From assembly GCF_014649775.1 (NCBI RefSeq), contig NZ_BMTR01000024.1, positions 45,465 to 109,464 of the forward strand: a stretch of DNA of 64,000 nucleotides, given 5' to 3'. This DNA is from Streptomyces longisporoflavus (GTDB lineage Bacteria > Actinomycetota > Actinomycetes > Streptomycetales > Streptomycetaceae). Position numbers and translations under genes: made by a program. Of this stretch, positions 24,701-33,551 are shown piece after piece. Every line of letters begins with the position of its first letter. Position 1 is the stretch's first letter. The notes beneath the pieces are model-generated. The model ran no database searches. It was given only the letters and a program-made list of their open reading frames with translations, and had not been told where the DNA came from.

Positions 24701-25528
24701 TCAGCGGTTGTGCTTCGTCGTTTTGTGTATCCAGGTCGTGTAGGCGGGTGCGCTGGTGTAGAGCCCCGGGCCCTGACTGCAGCGCAGGCCGGGGGCGCCG
24801 GGGCCCGAGGTGACGCCGATGAGTTCCCAGCGCCCGTTGGGATTCCGCTGGAGTTGAGGGCCGCCCGAGTCGCCGTTGCAGGCCATGGCGCGGGGTATCT
24901 GGCTGATGGTGCACAGGCGGGTGCTGCCGGCGTAGCCGGGTGCGCACTGTGAGGGTGCGCCTCTGCGGGTGTCGAGTTCCTGGAGGCGGACGGGGAAGAC
25001 CCAACCGGCGGGGTCGGGTGTGTCGTCGGTGGTGCCGAAGCCCAGGATCCGGGTGGGGGTGCCGGGCCGCCCCGGTTTGTCGGCGAGGGGGATGGGTTTC
25101 TCGGTGACCGGGCGGTTCAGGCGGAGCAGGGCGAGGTCGTTGCGGTTCGGTCCGCTGTCCTCGCCGTTGCGGTAGCCAGGGTGGGACACGGTCTTCGCGA
25201 TGGACCGGACCGTGCCCCCGGTCGTCCTGCGTTCACTGCCGATACGGACGGTGCCGTCCGGGGTGACAAGTGCCGGGTCCACGCAGTGGGCCGCGGTGAG
25301 CACCCACCGCGAGTCGATCAGCGAACCCCCGCAGACACCCTTGAAGGCGGGGTCGTCCTTGCCGGTCACCGGGATCGACACCATGGCGGGGTAACGCTGT
25401 GTGGAATCCGTCCCGTTGACGATGGCTTCGGCACTGGGGGTCATGGCGGCGGCGCAGGCCGCTGCGGCCAGGGCGGCCACGGCGGCGGTGCGGGCCGTCG
25501 TGCGGCGCGAGGGCTTCGGGCTGAGCAC
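24701..25528 (-). CDS. Secreted trypsin-like serine protease (S1 family)
   Basis: A 275-residue chymotrypsin-fold protease. A signal peptide covers about residues 1-35 (ARTAAVAALAAAACAAAMTPSAEA), and the mature enzyme would begin IVNGTDS. The catalytic triad is visible: His in WVLTAAHC, Asp in RNDLALLRL and Ser in CNGDSGGPQL. Paired cysteines are present. The GTG at 25528 is preferred over upstream in-frame codons because GGAG lies 6 nt before it and it places the signal peptide at the N-terminus. Confidence 0.92.
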   Translation of the reverse strand: MLSPKPSRRTTARTAAVAALAAAACAAAMTPSAEAIVNGTDSTQRYPAMVSIPVTGKDDPAFKGVCGGSLIDSRWVLTAAHCVDPALVTPDGTVRIGSERRTTGGTVRSIAKTVSHPGYRNGEDSGPNRNDLALLRLNRPVTEKPIPLADKPGRPGTPTRILGFGTTDDTPDPAGWVFPVRLQELDTRRGAPSQCAPGYAGSTRLCTISQIPRAMACNGDSGGPQLQRNPNGRWELIGVTSGPGAPGLRCSQGPGLYTSAPAYTTWIHKTTKHNR

Positions 25529-25867
25529 GGGTTCTCCGATCAAGGGGGCTGGTGCGATGTGCTCAGCCTCCGCGATCAAGAGGAGCGGAACCATCCGGTC
25601 AGCTGGCCTGTGGCAGGTGCGGTCAGCGGGTCCGTACGGGGTGGGGAGAACCCCCGCGCGCTCCCTTCCGGAGGGCTCGTTGCGCCGCCGGTCGGCGCCG
25701 CGACTACTCATCGTCCGCTGCTCCGGGCTTGGACCACATCGACTTGGTCCCGGCCCGGAGCGCAGGTCGCAGCAGCCCGATCATGAGGAGGCAGTGGAGC
25801 TGCGGGCAATTTCCTCAGTGCGTGCGGGGAGGGGCACCGCAGACGCGTCCCCGAGGGCGGGTGCGGC

Positions 25868-26467
25868 TTACGGGCCGCGCCAGAGGTTGGCGTAGGCCGA
25901 GTTCTCGATGGTCCGCCTCTGGCGTACGGCCTCCAGCTCCATCACCGCGTCGTGGACGGCGGCCAGCACGGTCGTCACCGACTCGTCGGCGAGGCCGGGC
26001 TCGATGTCGGACGGTTCGTCGGCGATGCCCACGATGGAGGCGAGGGCGGTCAGGACGGGTTCCTCGTCTTTCCAGCGGTCGGCTGCGCGGCGGCGCGCGG
26101 GCGTATCGACCGGTTCCACGCGGCGCGGGCCGAAGGGCAGCCGGCCGCTTCGCTGCGGTTTCAGCTCGTCGCTGTCTTCCAGGGCGGTCTGGTAGGCGGC
26201 CGCGAGGTCACGGCCCCGGCGCCACAGCCAGTCCTCGATCTGCTCGTAGGGTGCCTGTCGGGTGAGTCCTGCCGCGGCCTCGCTGATGAGCCGGTCGTCC
26301 GGCGTCGGCTGTCCGGTCGGCACGATGCGGTCGCCGTCCATGGCGATGGCCCCCGCTTCGATGAGATCGATGAGCTCGGCGCCCGCGAGGGCGAGGGACA
26401 GGTCGCCCTGTCCCACGGAATACTTGACGTCCATGGCGATGATGAACAGGTCTTTCGCCGTGTTCAT
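25868..26467 (-). CDS. GPP34 (Golgi phosphoprotein 3-like) family protein
   Basis: A 199-residue protein of the GPP34 family, recognised from the N-terminal TAKDLFIIAMDVKYS... followed by LSLALAGAELIDLIEAGAIAMDGDRIV. Eukaryotic members bind phosphoinositides at the Golgi; the actinobacterial ones have no established role, though some sit in conservon-type loci. GGGAG lies 6 nt before the ATG. No partner gene is adjacent, and the next gene upstream (malic enzyme) is 290 bp away with nothing recognisable between. Confidence 0.82.
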   Translation of the reverse strand: MNTAKDLFIIAMDVKYSVGQGDLSLALAGAELIDLIEAGAIAMDGDRIVPTGQPTPDDRLISEAAAGLTRQAPYEQIEDWLWRRGRDLAAAYQTALEDSDELKPQRSGRLPFGPRRVEPVDTPARRRAADRWKDEEPVLTALASIVGIADEPSDIEPGLADESVTTVLAAVHDAVMELEAVRQRRTIENSAYANLWRGP

Positions 26468-26757
26468 GAACGGCTCCCCTCAAAGACATCGGCAAAGCTG
26501 CGTCCCCGCCCTCAGGCCCGCGTGCGGGGCCGGCCGGTTGGTGGGGCGAGTGTCATCATCAGTATCGGCCCTGTGCGCGCGGCCGGAGCCGTTTCGCATC
26601 GTGACGGGAGTTTCTGCCGGGGGCTTCCGGATCGGCCGCTCCCGGAAGATCCCTCGATGCCCCTCGATACACAGCGACGTCGCCGCTCGCCGTGAAGTGG
26701 GCCGTGCGCGGCCGGATTCGCCCCGGGCGGCATGGCTGCCGCCGCGATTCGCGTCGC

Positions 26758-28395
26758 TCAGTACTCGGGTGTCCAGCGCGTGCCGCGAATCGCGGTGCGC
26801 AGTTCGTCGTCGGAGGCGTCCGGGGCGACGCCGTCGGCGACGGCCTGCCGCGCCACGGCCAGTGCGATGTCATCGGCTGTGTCCCGGACATCCGCCCACG
26901 CCGGCAACAGCGGAGCTTTCGCGTCCACGAGGGCCGGGGAGGCGTCACCGAGCGCGCGAGCCGCAGCCCGCATCATCGCGTTGGTCACGCGGTTCGCCCG
27001 CGCGGCGGTCACTGCCAGTCCCACGGCAGGGAAGACGTAGACGTTGTTGCACTGTGCGACCGGGATGTCGACGCCGTCCCGGTGCAGGGGCGGGAAGGGC
27101 GAGCCCGTCGCCACCAGAGCTTTGCCGTCGGTCCAGGCATCCACATCTGCCGGCCGGGCCTCCGCGTTCGCCGTGGGGTTGGACAGGGGAAAGATGATCG
27201 GCCGGTCCACCTTCGAGGCCATGGTCCGCACGATCTCCTCGGTGAACGCGCCCTTTGCCGTGGAGAGCCCGAGCAGGACGCCCGCCCGTACGTGCTCCAC
27301 GACATCCGCCAACTGCGGGGTTCCCTGGACACCCCAGCTCTCGACGTCGGCAGGATCACGCGCGAAGGCACGCTGGTCCTCGGCCAGGTCGTCGCGGTCG
27401 GTGGTGAGCAGGCCGTCGACGTCGAGGATCCAGCAGCGGGCGCGGGCCTGCGCGTCCGACAGGCCCTCGTCGACCATCTCCTGACGCACCATGTCCAGCA
27501 CGCCGATGCCCGCGGACCCAGCGCCGACCATCACCACCTGCTGCTCCTTCAGCGGGGTGCCGGCGATCTTGCTCGCCCCGTGCAGCGCGCCGAGCGTGAC
27601 GGCGGCCGTGCCCTGGATGTCGTCGTTGAAGGTGAGCAGCCGGTCTCGGTAGCGTTCCAGGATCGGTGCCGCGTGCGGGGTGGCGAAGTCCTCCCACTGC
27701 AGCAGGACCTCGGGGAGTTCGGCCTGCACCGCCTCCACGAAGGCGTCCACGAAGGCGAAGTAGTCGTCGTCGCTGATGCGGCGATGCCGCCATCCCAGGT
27801 AGAACGGGTCATCGAGCAGATCAGCGTTGTCGGTGCCGACGTCGAGCAGGACCGGAAGGGTACGCGCCGGGTCGATGCCCCCGATCGACGTGTAGAGCGA
27901 GAGCTTGCCGACCGGGATACCCATCCCGCCCACCCCTTGGTCACCGATGCCCAGGATGCGCTGCCCGTCGGTGACGACGATGACGTCGATGTCCTTGCGG
28001 GGGCGGTTGCGCAGCATCTCCACCAGCTGATCCCGGTGCGGCCAGGACAAGTAGAGCCCGCGCGGACGCTGCCACAGCTCGGAGAAGTGTTTGCATCCCT
28101 CGGCGACGGTCGGGGTGTACACGAGGGGGAGTGCCCTTGCCACGTCGTGGGCGAGTACGGCGTAGAAGAGGGTTTCGTTGCGGTCCTGCAGGGAGCGCAG
28201 ATACACATAACGCTGCAGGTCGTCAGACTGCCGGTCGATCTGGCCCCAGCAGCGGCGGACCTGCTCGTCCAGGCTGGTCACCGCGTAGGGGAGCAACCCG
28301 CGCAGCCCGTGTTCGGCGCGCTCGCTCTCGGTGAACGCGGTTCCCTTCGTACGCAGCGGATCGGACAGCAGGCCGCAACCGGCGAGATCGCTCAT
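26758..28395 (-). CDS. NAD-dependent malic enzyme
   Basis: A 545-residue oxidative malate decarboxylase giving pyruvate, CO2 and NAD(P)H, of the long SfcA/MaeA type. Conserved segments run throughout: KGTAFTESERAEHGLRGLLP, IYLR-like VYLRSLQDRNETLFY, the malic signature FNDDIQGTAAVTLGAL, the nucleotide-binding VMVGAGSAGIGVLDM, and PIIFPLSNPT followed by ALVATGSPFPP and AQCNNVYVFPAVGL. The catalytic Tyr is in LVYTPTVAEG. The start is uncertain: ATG at 28395 is given, while a GTG at 28440 has an AGGTGG upstream. Cofactor preference is inferred from family, not proven here. Confidence 0.92.
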   Translation of the reverse strand: MSDLAGCGLLSDPLRTKGTAFTESERAEHGLRGLLPYAVTSLDEQVRRCWGQIDRQSDDLQRYVYLRSLQDRNETLFYAVLAHDVARALPLVYTPTVAEGCKHFSELWQRPRGLYLSWPHRDQLVEMLRNRPRKDIDVIVVTDGQRILGIGDQGVGGMGIPVGKLSLYTSIGGIDPARTLPVLLDVGTDNADLLDDPFYLGWRHRRISDDDYFAFVDAFVEAVQAELPEVLLQWEDFATPHAAPILERYRDRLLTFNDDIQGTAAVTLGALHGASKIAGTPLKEQQVVMVGAGSAGIGVLDMVRQEMVDEGLSDAQARARCWILDVDGLLTTDRDDLAEDQRAFARDPADVESWGVQGTPQLADVVEHVRAGVLLGLSTAKGAFTEEIVRTMASKVDRPIIFPLSNPTANAEARPADVDAWTDGKALVATGSPFPPLHRDGVDIPVAQCNNVYVFPAVGLAVTAARANRVTNAMMRAAARALGDASPALVDAKAPLLPAWADVRDTADDIALAVARQAVADGVAPDASDDELRTAIRGTRWTPEY

Positions 28396-28728
28396 CAAGC
28401 CATAGTCGCGGGGAAATGCCGGCCATCGCGCCCTCGACACGCCACCTGCAGTGGGCGGCGTGGGGCGGACACTCCGTTCTTGCCCTCGGTCAGTCAGAGG
28501 GCCGGGTCGGTAGGCCATCACGCGCTGTCAGCGCCGTCGGGCGGTCAGCGCTGTCGGGCGCATGATCGGCCCTTCCAGGACGCGCATGGGGGACACATCT
28601 GTAGAGCCCTCGCGGCTTCGGGGTCGGTGCCGCTTTCTTCCTCTGCGTCCGGATTGCACGGGCCGGAAACGGCCAGGTACCGGCCTACCGGTCCCGAAGA
28701 TCGGGGCCGGTAGGCCGGCTGTGCTCAG
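28396..28728. other. Intergenic region between malic enzyme and adenosine deaminase genes
   Basis: Apart from the strong hairpin at 28680-28718 (listed separately) and possible upstream start codons for the malic enzyme, no gene, operator or RNA could be supported here. Confidence 0.5.
28680..28718 (-). terminator. Very strong terminator hairpin after the adenosine deaminase gene
   Basis: CCGGCCTACCGG (28680-28691) pairs perfectly with CCGGTAGGCCGG (28707-28718). The intervening bases TCCCGA and TCGGGG continue the stem (one G-U pair), leaving a 3-nt AGA loop: 18 bp in all. It begins 10 bp beyond the adenosine deaminase stop at 28729. Confidence 0.85.
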
Positions 28729-30338
28729 TCAGCCTGCGTGGGTGCGGCGGGTCTCGAAGCGGTCGAAGGCCGCTTCCTGGCGCCACTGCACGGCCGCTTT
28801 CGGGCTGGCGGCGAGCAGGCTCGCGCACGCCCTGGAGGGTGAGGAGTCGCCCGGCACGTCGTGCCGGCAGCGCGCTGCGCGCTGGTAGTCCGCCGGGGCG
28901 CCGCGATCGCGCCACAGGCTGCGGCCGGGCAGGAAGGCGTATTCCAGCGAGGCGCGGGCCAGGTCCTTCAGTTCCGGGTACGAAAGATCGTAGGTGTCGG
29001 CCGCGTACCGGTACTCGTGGCTGATGTCGGTTCGTGAGATGCCGGGGTCGTCCGTGGCCAGGACGATGGGCACGCCGTGGGCCCGATAAGCGTTGAAGGG
29101 GTGGTCCTCGCCGGCGACGCCGAGGATCTGGGCGTTGCTGGTGAAGGGCACCTCGACCGCCACGTGCCTTTGCGCCATGGTGCGGGCCAGGTTCTGCCAG
29201 TCGTCCTCGTGGACGAGGTCGACACCGTGGCCGATGCGTTCGGCGTGCCCGGTGTGTACGGCCTCGTTGATGTGGAAGGTGAGGTCTTCCGGCTTGACGA
29301 GACCCGGCCACAACTCGCCCGCGTGCAGGGTGATGTGGGCTTTGGGGTACTGCTGGTGGAGGTAGTCCAGCATGCGCATCTGGAGCCGGTAGTGGCGCAG
29401 TGCACTCTCGCCGTCTTCGGGCTGCACCAGGTTGATGGCCACGAAGCGGGGGTCTTTCTCGGCCAGCCTCAGGCCGAGTGCCATCTGGGTGAAGACGCGT
29501 TCGGGCGAACTCCCGCGGGAGACCTGAGAGATCCAGCGCATCGGCCTGCGGCCTTGCGTTCCGTGTCGGCCTTGTCGGCGTCGCGCCGCGCCTCGGCGAC
29601 GATGCGGTCCAGCTTGCCGTCGGCTTGCAGCTTCTCGTGGAAGCGTTCCAGGTCGGCGTCCCAACCGACCATGTCGGCCAGGCGTTTCGCGGATCCGGAG
29701 GCGGGGGTGATCATGGTTTCCAGGTAGAACTGATTCTGCGCGGCCGCCGTTTCGGCCACCTCGGCGAGGAGCTCGCCCGTGTGGCGCCAGGACACCTCGC
29801 CGAACTTTCCGAAGGTGGCGAAGAAGTGGTCGTGCCCGGGCTTACCGGCCGGGAAATCCTGCATCGACCAGGCCCGCAAGAGGGAGCGGTGGAAGGCGGC
29901 GTCGGACTGCGCGTCGGAGGCCGGCCGCTGTCCCTTGCCGCACGGGCCTTCGACGGCTGTCATCGTCTTCTTCTCGATGCACAGTCCGTCCCGGCCCGCG
30001 AGCTCGATCAGGTACTCCGTAGAGACGGCACCGGAGAGGTGGTTGTGAAGGTCTGCCCCCTTGGGCAGGGCACGGAAGAATTCCCGGGCGGCGGAGGGGT
30101 CGTGACGCAGGGTCTGCAGGTATGCGTCGGTGCGCAGTTCACCTGCGCTGGGCAGACGCGGCGCCGCGGCAGAGCGTACGACGCCGGGACCGGCGGAGCC
30201 GCCCCCGACCGGGGCGGGGTCTGTGGCATGGGCGGCCGGAGAGAGCAGAGACAGGGACGACAAGGCGGCCAGGGCAGCTGCACCGACCGGCAGCCTGCCC
30301 CGGTGCGTGCGTGCTCCGGCGAGGAGGTGGAAGATCAC
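28729..30338 (-). pseudogene. Frameshifted secreted adenosine deaminase
   Basis: Two reading frames together encode one adenosine deaminase-like protein. The 5' part (30338 down to about 29550) has a signal peptide (LPVGAAALAALSSLSLLSPAAHA) and the metal-binding KGADLHNHLSGAVSTEYL. The 3' part (about 29550 to 28729) has QVSRGSSPERVFTQMALGL, the catalytic TLHAGELWPG, ERIGHGVDLVHE and the metal-ligand LATDDPGISRTDISHEY. Neither frame alone is complete, and the junction falls near 29545-29560. Family members usually carry about 15-25 more residues between the flanking segments, so a small deletion as well as the frame change is possible. It may be a true pseudogene or a sequencing error. If intact, it would deaminate extracellular adenosine. 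Confidence 0.8.
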
Positions 30339-30749
30339 CTACGGATCTTCGCCGCGACACGAAGCGGCCCGCAGGACACACACCGCCGTTCATGCGGAAA
30401 CCACCCGACCGAGTGCTGTGTTGCGCTTTGCTGCGCCCGGGGGTGGTGCCGCCGAAGCGGGCGGCGGCGCCCGGGCGAGAGCGAGTTGCTCCGGTTGGAG
30501 ACAGCAGTGCACCGTGGTCACACGCAACCCCTGCCTCGCGGCCGTGCGCGTCGGCTGCGACCAGCACATCCCTCCCGCATCCGGTGCCTCGGCGCCGACC
30601 GCCTCGTCCATCGTGTGCACGAACAGGGGCCGGCTGCTGCAAGCGGTCATCAGAGGGGAGGCATCGAAGGCCTCCGGTCGGCCTGACGGCAGCGCGTGTG
30701 ATGGCCGGTCCGCCCGGTAATGCCGCCGAGCTGCGGGGATTCGTCCATC
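30339..30749. other. Intergenic region upstream of the NACHT gene
   Basis: No gene is supported. The only structure noted is a 9-bp direct repeat, GCGCCCGGG, at 30433-30441 and 30467-30475 within a GC-rich stretch. The promoters of the divergent adenosine deaminase and NACHT genes must lie here, but no convincing -35/-10 pair was found. The NACHT gene could begin at 30720 instead of 30750. Confidence 0.4.
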
Positions 30750-32837
30750 ATGGATCTCATGGTCAGCGTGCGGGGGCGGACGTTCGGGTTCGGATCGGCC
30801 ACACTGGTGGCTTGCTGCGGCACGGTGGCGATGCTGGTGCGCGCGCTCGGGTCGCCGACAGGCGACATCGACCCCCTCGGCGCGGCGGTCGCTACGAGCT
30901 CGTTCGTGGTGAGCGTGTGGGGCGCGTTCATGACCCTGCGCTCGACACACTGGCAGGAGACCGATCTCGCCGAGGCCGCGGAACGCCTGGCGTCCCGGGT
31001 CCTGGCGGTGGAACGCGAGGCCCGCCGACAATTGCTCGGAGGCCACGACCGCACCGTCGACGTACGTTTCGTCTTCCGGCCCTCGCCCACACATTCCGCG
31101 CTCGGCGCCGACGGTGGCGGGACTCTGGCCGACGTGGCCGGCTACTTCCACCGTCTGCGGCCGCGACGCATGGTCGTGACCGGGGTGCCTGGTGCGGGGA
31201 AGACCGTGCTGGCGGTGCAGTTGATGCTGCGCCTGCTGGAGCAGCGCGGCCCTGACGAGCCGGTTCCCGTGCGGATCTCCCTGGCTTCTCTGGAGCCTCA
31301 TCTCGACGTGGAGGCGTGGGTCGCACGCCACCTCGTCCGCGTCTACCACCTGCCGAGACAGGCCGCCGACGTATTGGTCACGGCACGGCGCGTGCTGCCT
31401 GTGCTCGACGGCCTCGACGAGCTCGACACCGTGTCGTGCCCGGGCTACGGCTCTCGTTCCGCCCAAGTCCTGCGGGCTCTGAACGGCTACCAGCAAGGAG
31501 TGCACAAGGCGGAGTTGATCCTGACCTGCCGCACTGACACGCACGACGCACTGGAGGAGGCCAGGGTGTGGGCTCACGACGCGGCACGAATCGAGATTCA
31601 GCCGGTCACCGCCACCGAGGCCCGCCGGTTCCTGAACTCCCGCGTCGACGACCTCTCCCGCTGGGCAGAAGTCCTGGACTCCCTGGACCGTAACCCCACA
31701 GGACCGCTCGCCGTCGGGCTCGCCACTCTCTGGCGCCTGACACTCGCCGCGACCGTCTACGAGCAACGGCATCCCTCCACCGGCGCCTACGCACGCGCCC
31801 CACGCCACTTGCTGGCGCCGCATCTGGACAGCGCCGACGCGGTGGGCACGCACCTCCTCGATCTCTTCATCCCCGCGACGGCCGAGCTCTTCCCCCGCTC
31901 CCGCGGCTCCCACTTCGACCCCGAGCATGTGCGCGACTGGCTCACCACCCTCGCCCGCTACCTCCAGCACAACGCCACCACCGGCCGTGCCATTGCCGGA
32001 CACCGGCTGTCCGGCACCGACATTGTCCTGGCCCGCCTCTGGCCGTTGGCCGACACGCGCCACCCGCGCACCACGCTGGTGCTGCCCGCCGTCGCGCTAT
32101 CGCTGACCGGTGCCGCCGGCCTGCTGGCGCTGCTCTCCACCCAAGGGCCTCTTCTCGCGCCCTGGCCCTTCCTCACCGCACTGGTCATCACGAGCCTGTT
32201 CGCGGCCTGGATCTGGTCTGAGACGTGGTCCGGGCTGGAGGACAACCACCGGAACCACCAAGTGCGCACCGCGCCACGGACCTTCACCCAACGGCTCAGG
32301 GAAGGGCTCGGCTACGCAGTCGTCCTTCCGGGCGTGTTGATAGCGGCAGTCGTCAGCGGAAGCACCTCCCTGTCGGCGGCCGAGATAGCCATGACCGTAA
32401 TCGTCTGCGTCGGCGCACTCGGCCTGCTGTTCTCCGTCCCGCTTCCGGCGGCGCCGGAGAGCTCGCACCCCGCCCTCAACATCAGAAGCCACCTGGTCTG
32501 GAGCCTCCTGGCCCCGGCCATGATCTTCTCCGAGCTGATGCTCGCGGCGGCGCTGGCCGGTGACAAAGGTGTCGCCGCCACTCTCGTCCTCACCGTTGCC
32601 GGGGGAGTGGCGGGCGGGTTCCTCTTCAGCCCCATGCTGGCGCCGACGGGTCTGTGGTACGTCGGCCTGTTGTTGCGCACTCGAAACTGGACCCGCCGAC
32701 CGCTCCCCTGGCGTCTGGGCCGGTTTTTGACCTGGTGTTACGACGCCGGCCTCGTCCGGGTAGCGGGAACCGCGTACCAGTTCCGCCACCGCGAACTGCA
32801 GGATCACCTCGCCCGCAGTGCCTCTCCGCGCGGGTGA
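30750..32837 (+). CDS. NACHT-domain NTPase with C-terminal membrane helices
   Basis: A STAND-type NTPase of about 695 residues. Two predicted helices lie near the N-terminus (ATLVACCGTVAMLVRAL; AAVATSSFVVSVWGAFM). The NACHT domain follows, with Walker A GVPGAGKT near residue 146, Walker B VLPVLDGLDELD near 216 and the sensor LILTCRTD. The C-terminal third has about six helices, and the protein ends with a cytosolic YQFRHRELQDHLA motif common in streptomycete NACHT proteins. There is no TPR or WD repeat sensor. STAND NTPases are signalling or defence switches; here the membrane region is the likely effector or anchor. ATG at 30720 is an alternative start. It stands alone, 39 bp from a convergent TetR gene. 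Confidence 0.83.
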   Translation: MDLMVSVRGRTFGFGSATLVACCGTVAMLVRALGSPTGDIDPLGAAVATSSFVVSVWGAFMTLRSTHWQETDLAEAAERLASRVLAVEREARRQLLGGHDRTVDVRFVFRPSPTHSALGADGGGTLADVAGYFHRLRPRRMVVTGVPGAGKTVLAVQLMLRLLEQRGPDEPVPVRISLASLEPHLDVEAWVARHLVRVYHLPRQAADVLVTARRVLPVLDGLDELDTVSCPGYGSRSAQVLRALNGYQQGVHKAELILTCRTDTHDALEEARVWAHDAARIEIQPVTATEARRFLNSRVDDLSRWAEVLDSLDRNPTGPLAVGLATLWRLTLAATVYEQRHPSTGAYARAPRHLLAPHLDSADAVGTHLLDLFIPATAELFPRSRGSHFDPEHVRDWLTTLARYLQHNATTGRAIAGHRLSGTDIVLARLWPLADTRHPRTTLVLPAVALSLTGAAGLLALLSTQGPLLAPWPFLTALVITSLFAAWIWSETWSGLEDNHRNHQVRTAPRTFTQRLREGLGYAVVLPGVLIAAVVSGSTSLSAAEIAMTVIVCVGALGLLFSVPLPAAPESSHPALNIRSHLVWSLLAPAMIFSELMLAAALAGDKGVAATLVLTVAGGVAGGFLFSPMLAPTGLWYVGLLLRTRNWTRRPLPWRLGRFLTWCYDAGLVRVAGTAYQFRHRELQDHLARSASPRG

Positions 32838-32875
32838 GTGCAGCCGGCGCCGTGACTCCCTGAGCGTGGTGGTCT

Positions 32876-33451
32876 TCAGGCCGTGGTGGCCCCCTGTGCA
32901 GGGCTGATGCCTTCGACTGCGAGGCGGAAGAGGCGATCGGCCCGGGCCGCGGGTTCGCTGTGGTGTTCGGTGGCCAGCGCGATGCCGACGCTGAGGGTGA
33001 GCAGGTCGTGGAAGGTGACTCCGCGCCTGACTGCCCCCTCGCGGATGGCGTTTTCGAGCAGGGGGGTGCCCGCCTCTTCGAGTGCGCTGCCGCAGGAGTG
33101 CGACGCGGGCCGGTCGGTGGGGGGCTCGAAGGTGAGGGCGTCGGCGAGGCCGCGGGCGGAGACGGCGTACTCGACGAGACCGTGGAGCCAGTCCAGGAGT
33201 GCGGCGCGGCTGTCGTCGGTTTCGCCCAGGCGGCGGGCGCGCTCACAGAGGTTCTCGATGCGCTCTTGGAAGACGGCTTCGAGCAGGGCTTGGCGGGTGG
33301 GGAAATGGCGGCGCACGGTGGCCGATCCGACGCCGGCGGTGCGGGCGATCTGTTCGAGAGAGGCGTCGGCGCCGTGCGCGGCGACCTCGGCTTCGGCGAC
33401 GGAAAGGATGCGCTGGTAGTTGCGTCGGGCATCCGATCGCTGTGCGGTCAT
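32876..33451 (-). CDS. TetR-family transcriptional repressor
   Basis: A 191-residue TetR regulator. The N-terminal HTH is RRNYQRILSVAEAEVAAHG then SLEQIARTAGVGSATVRRHFPTRQALLEAVF. The C-terminal ligand domain resembles the SbtR-like group. AGGAG lies just upstream of the ATG at 33451. It is divergent from an NmrA-family gene, and the 100-bp interval holds two copies of a 13-bp palindrome, so it probably represses both genes. Confidence 0.9.
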   Translation of the reverse strand: MTAQRSDARRNYQRILSVAEAEVAAHGADASLEQIARTAGVGSATVRRHFPTRQALLEAVFQERIENLCERARRLGETDDSRAALLDWLHGLVEYAVSARGLADALTFEPPTDRPASHSCGSALEEAGTPLLENAIREGAVRRGVTFHDLLTLSVGIALATEHHSEPAARADRLFRLAVEGISPAQGATTA

Positions 33452-33462
33452 GTGCTCCTCAT

Positions 33463-33519
33463 TTGCTAAACGGCGGGCCCCGCCATATCTTAGCCCGAAG
33501 GTAAACGGCGGGGCCCGCC
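33463..33519. promoter_or_regulatory. TetR/NmrA control region: promoter and twin palindromic operators
   Basis: GGCGGGCCCCGCC (33472-33484) and GGCGGGGCCCGCC (33507-33519) are 13-bp odd-centred palindromes, each preceded by AAAC or TAAAC, with centres 35 bp apart. The first fills the 17-bp spacer between TTGCTA (33463-33468) and TATCTT (33486-33491), a plausible rightward promoter for the NmrA gene. Occupancy by TetR would block it. A leftward promoter could not be placed with confidence. Confidence 0.65.
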
Positions 33520-33551
33520 ACTTATGTCTCCGCATCGTGAGGAGCAAGACC

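Noticed and set aside
32626..33432. Alternative minus-strand frame of 268 codons overlapping the TetR gene
   Set aside because: Ser/Pro/Arg-rich shadow frame; the TetR frame has an obvious HTH and a ribosome binding site.
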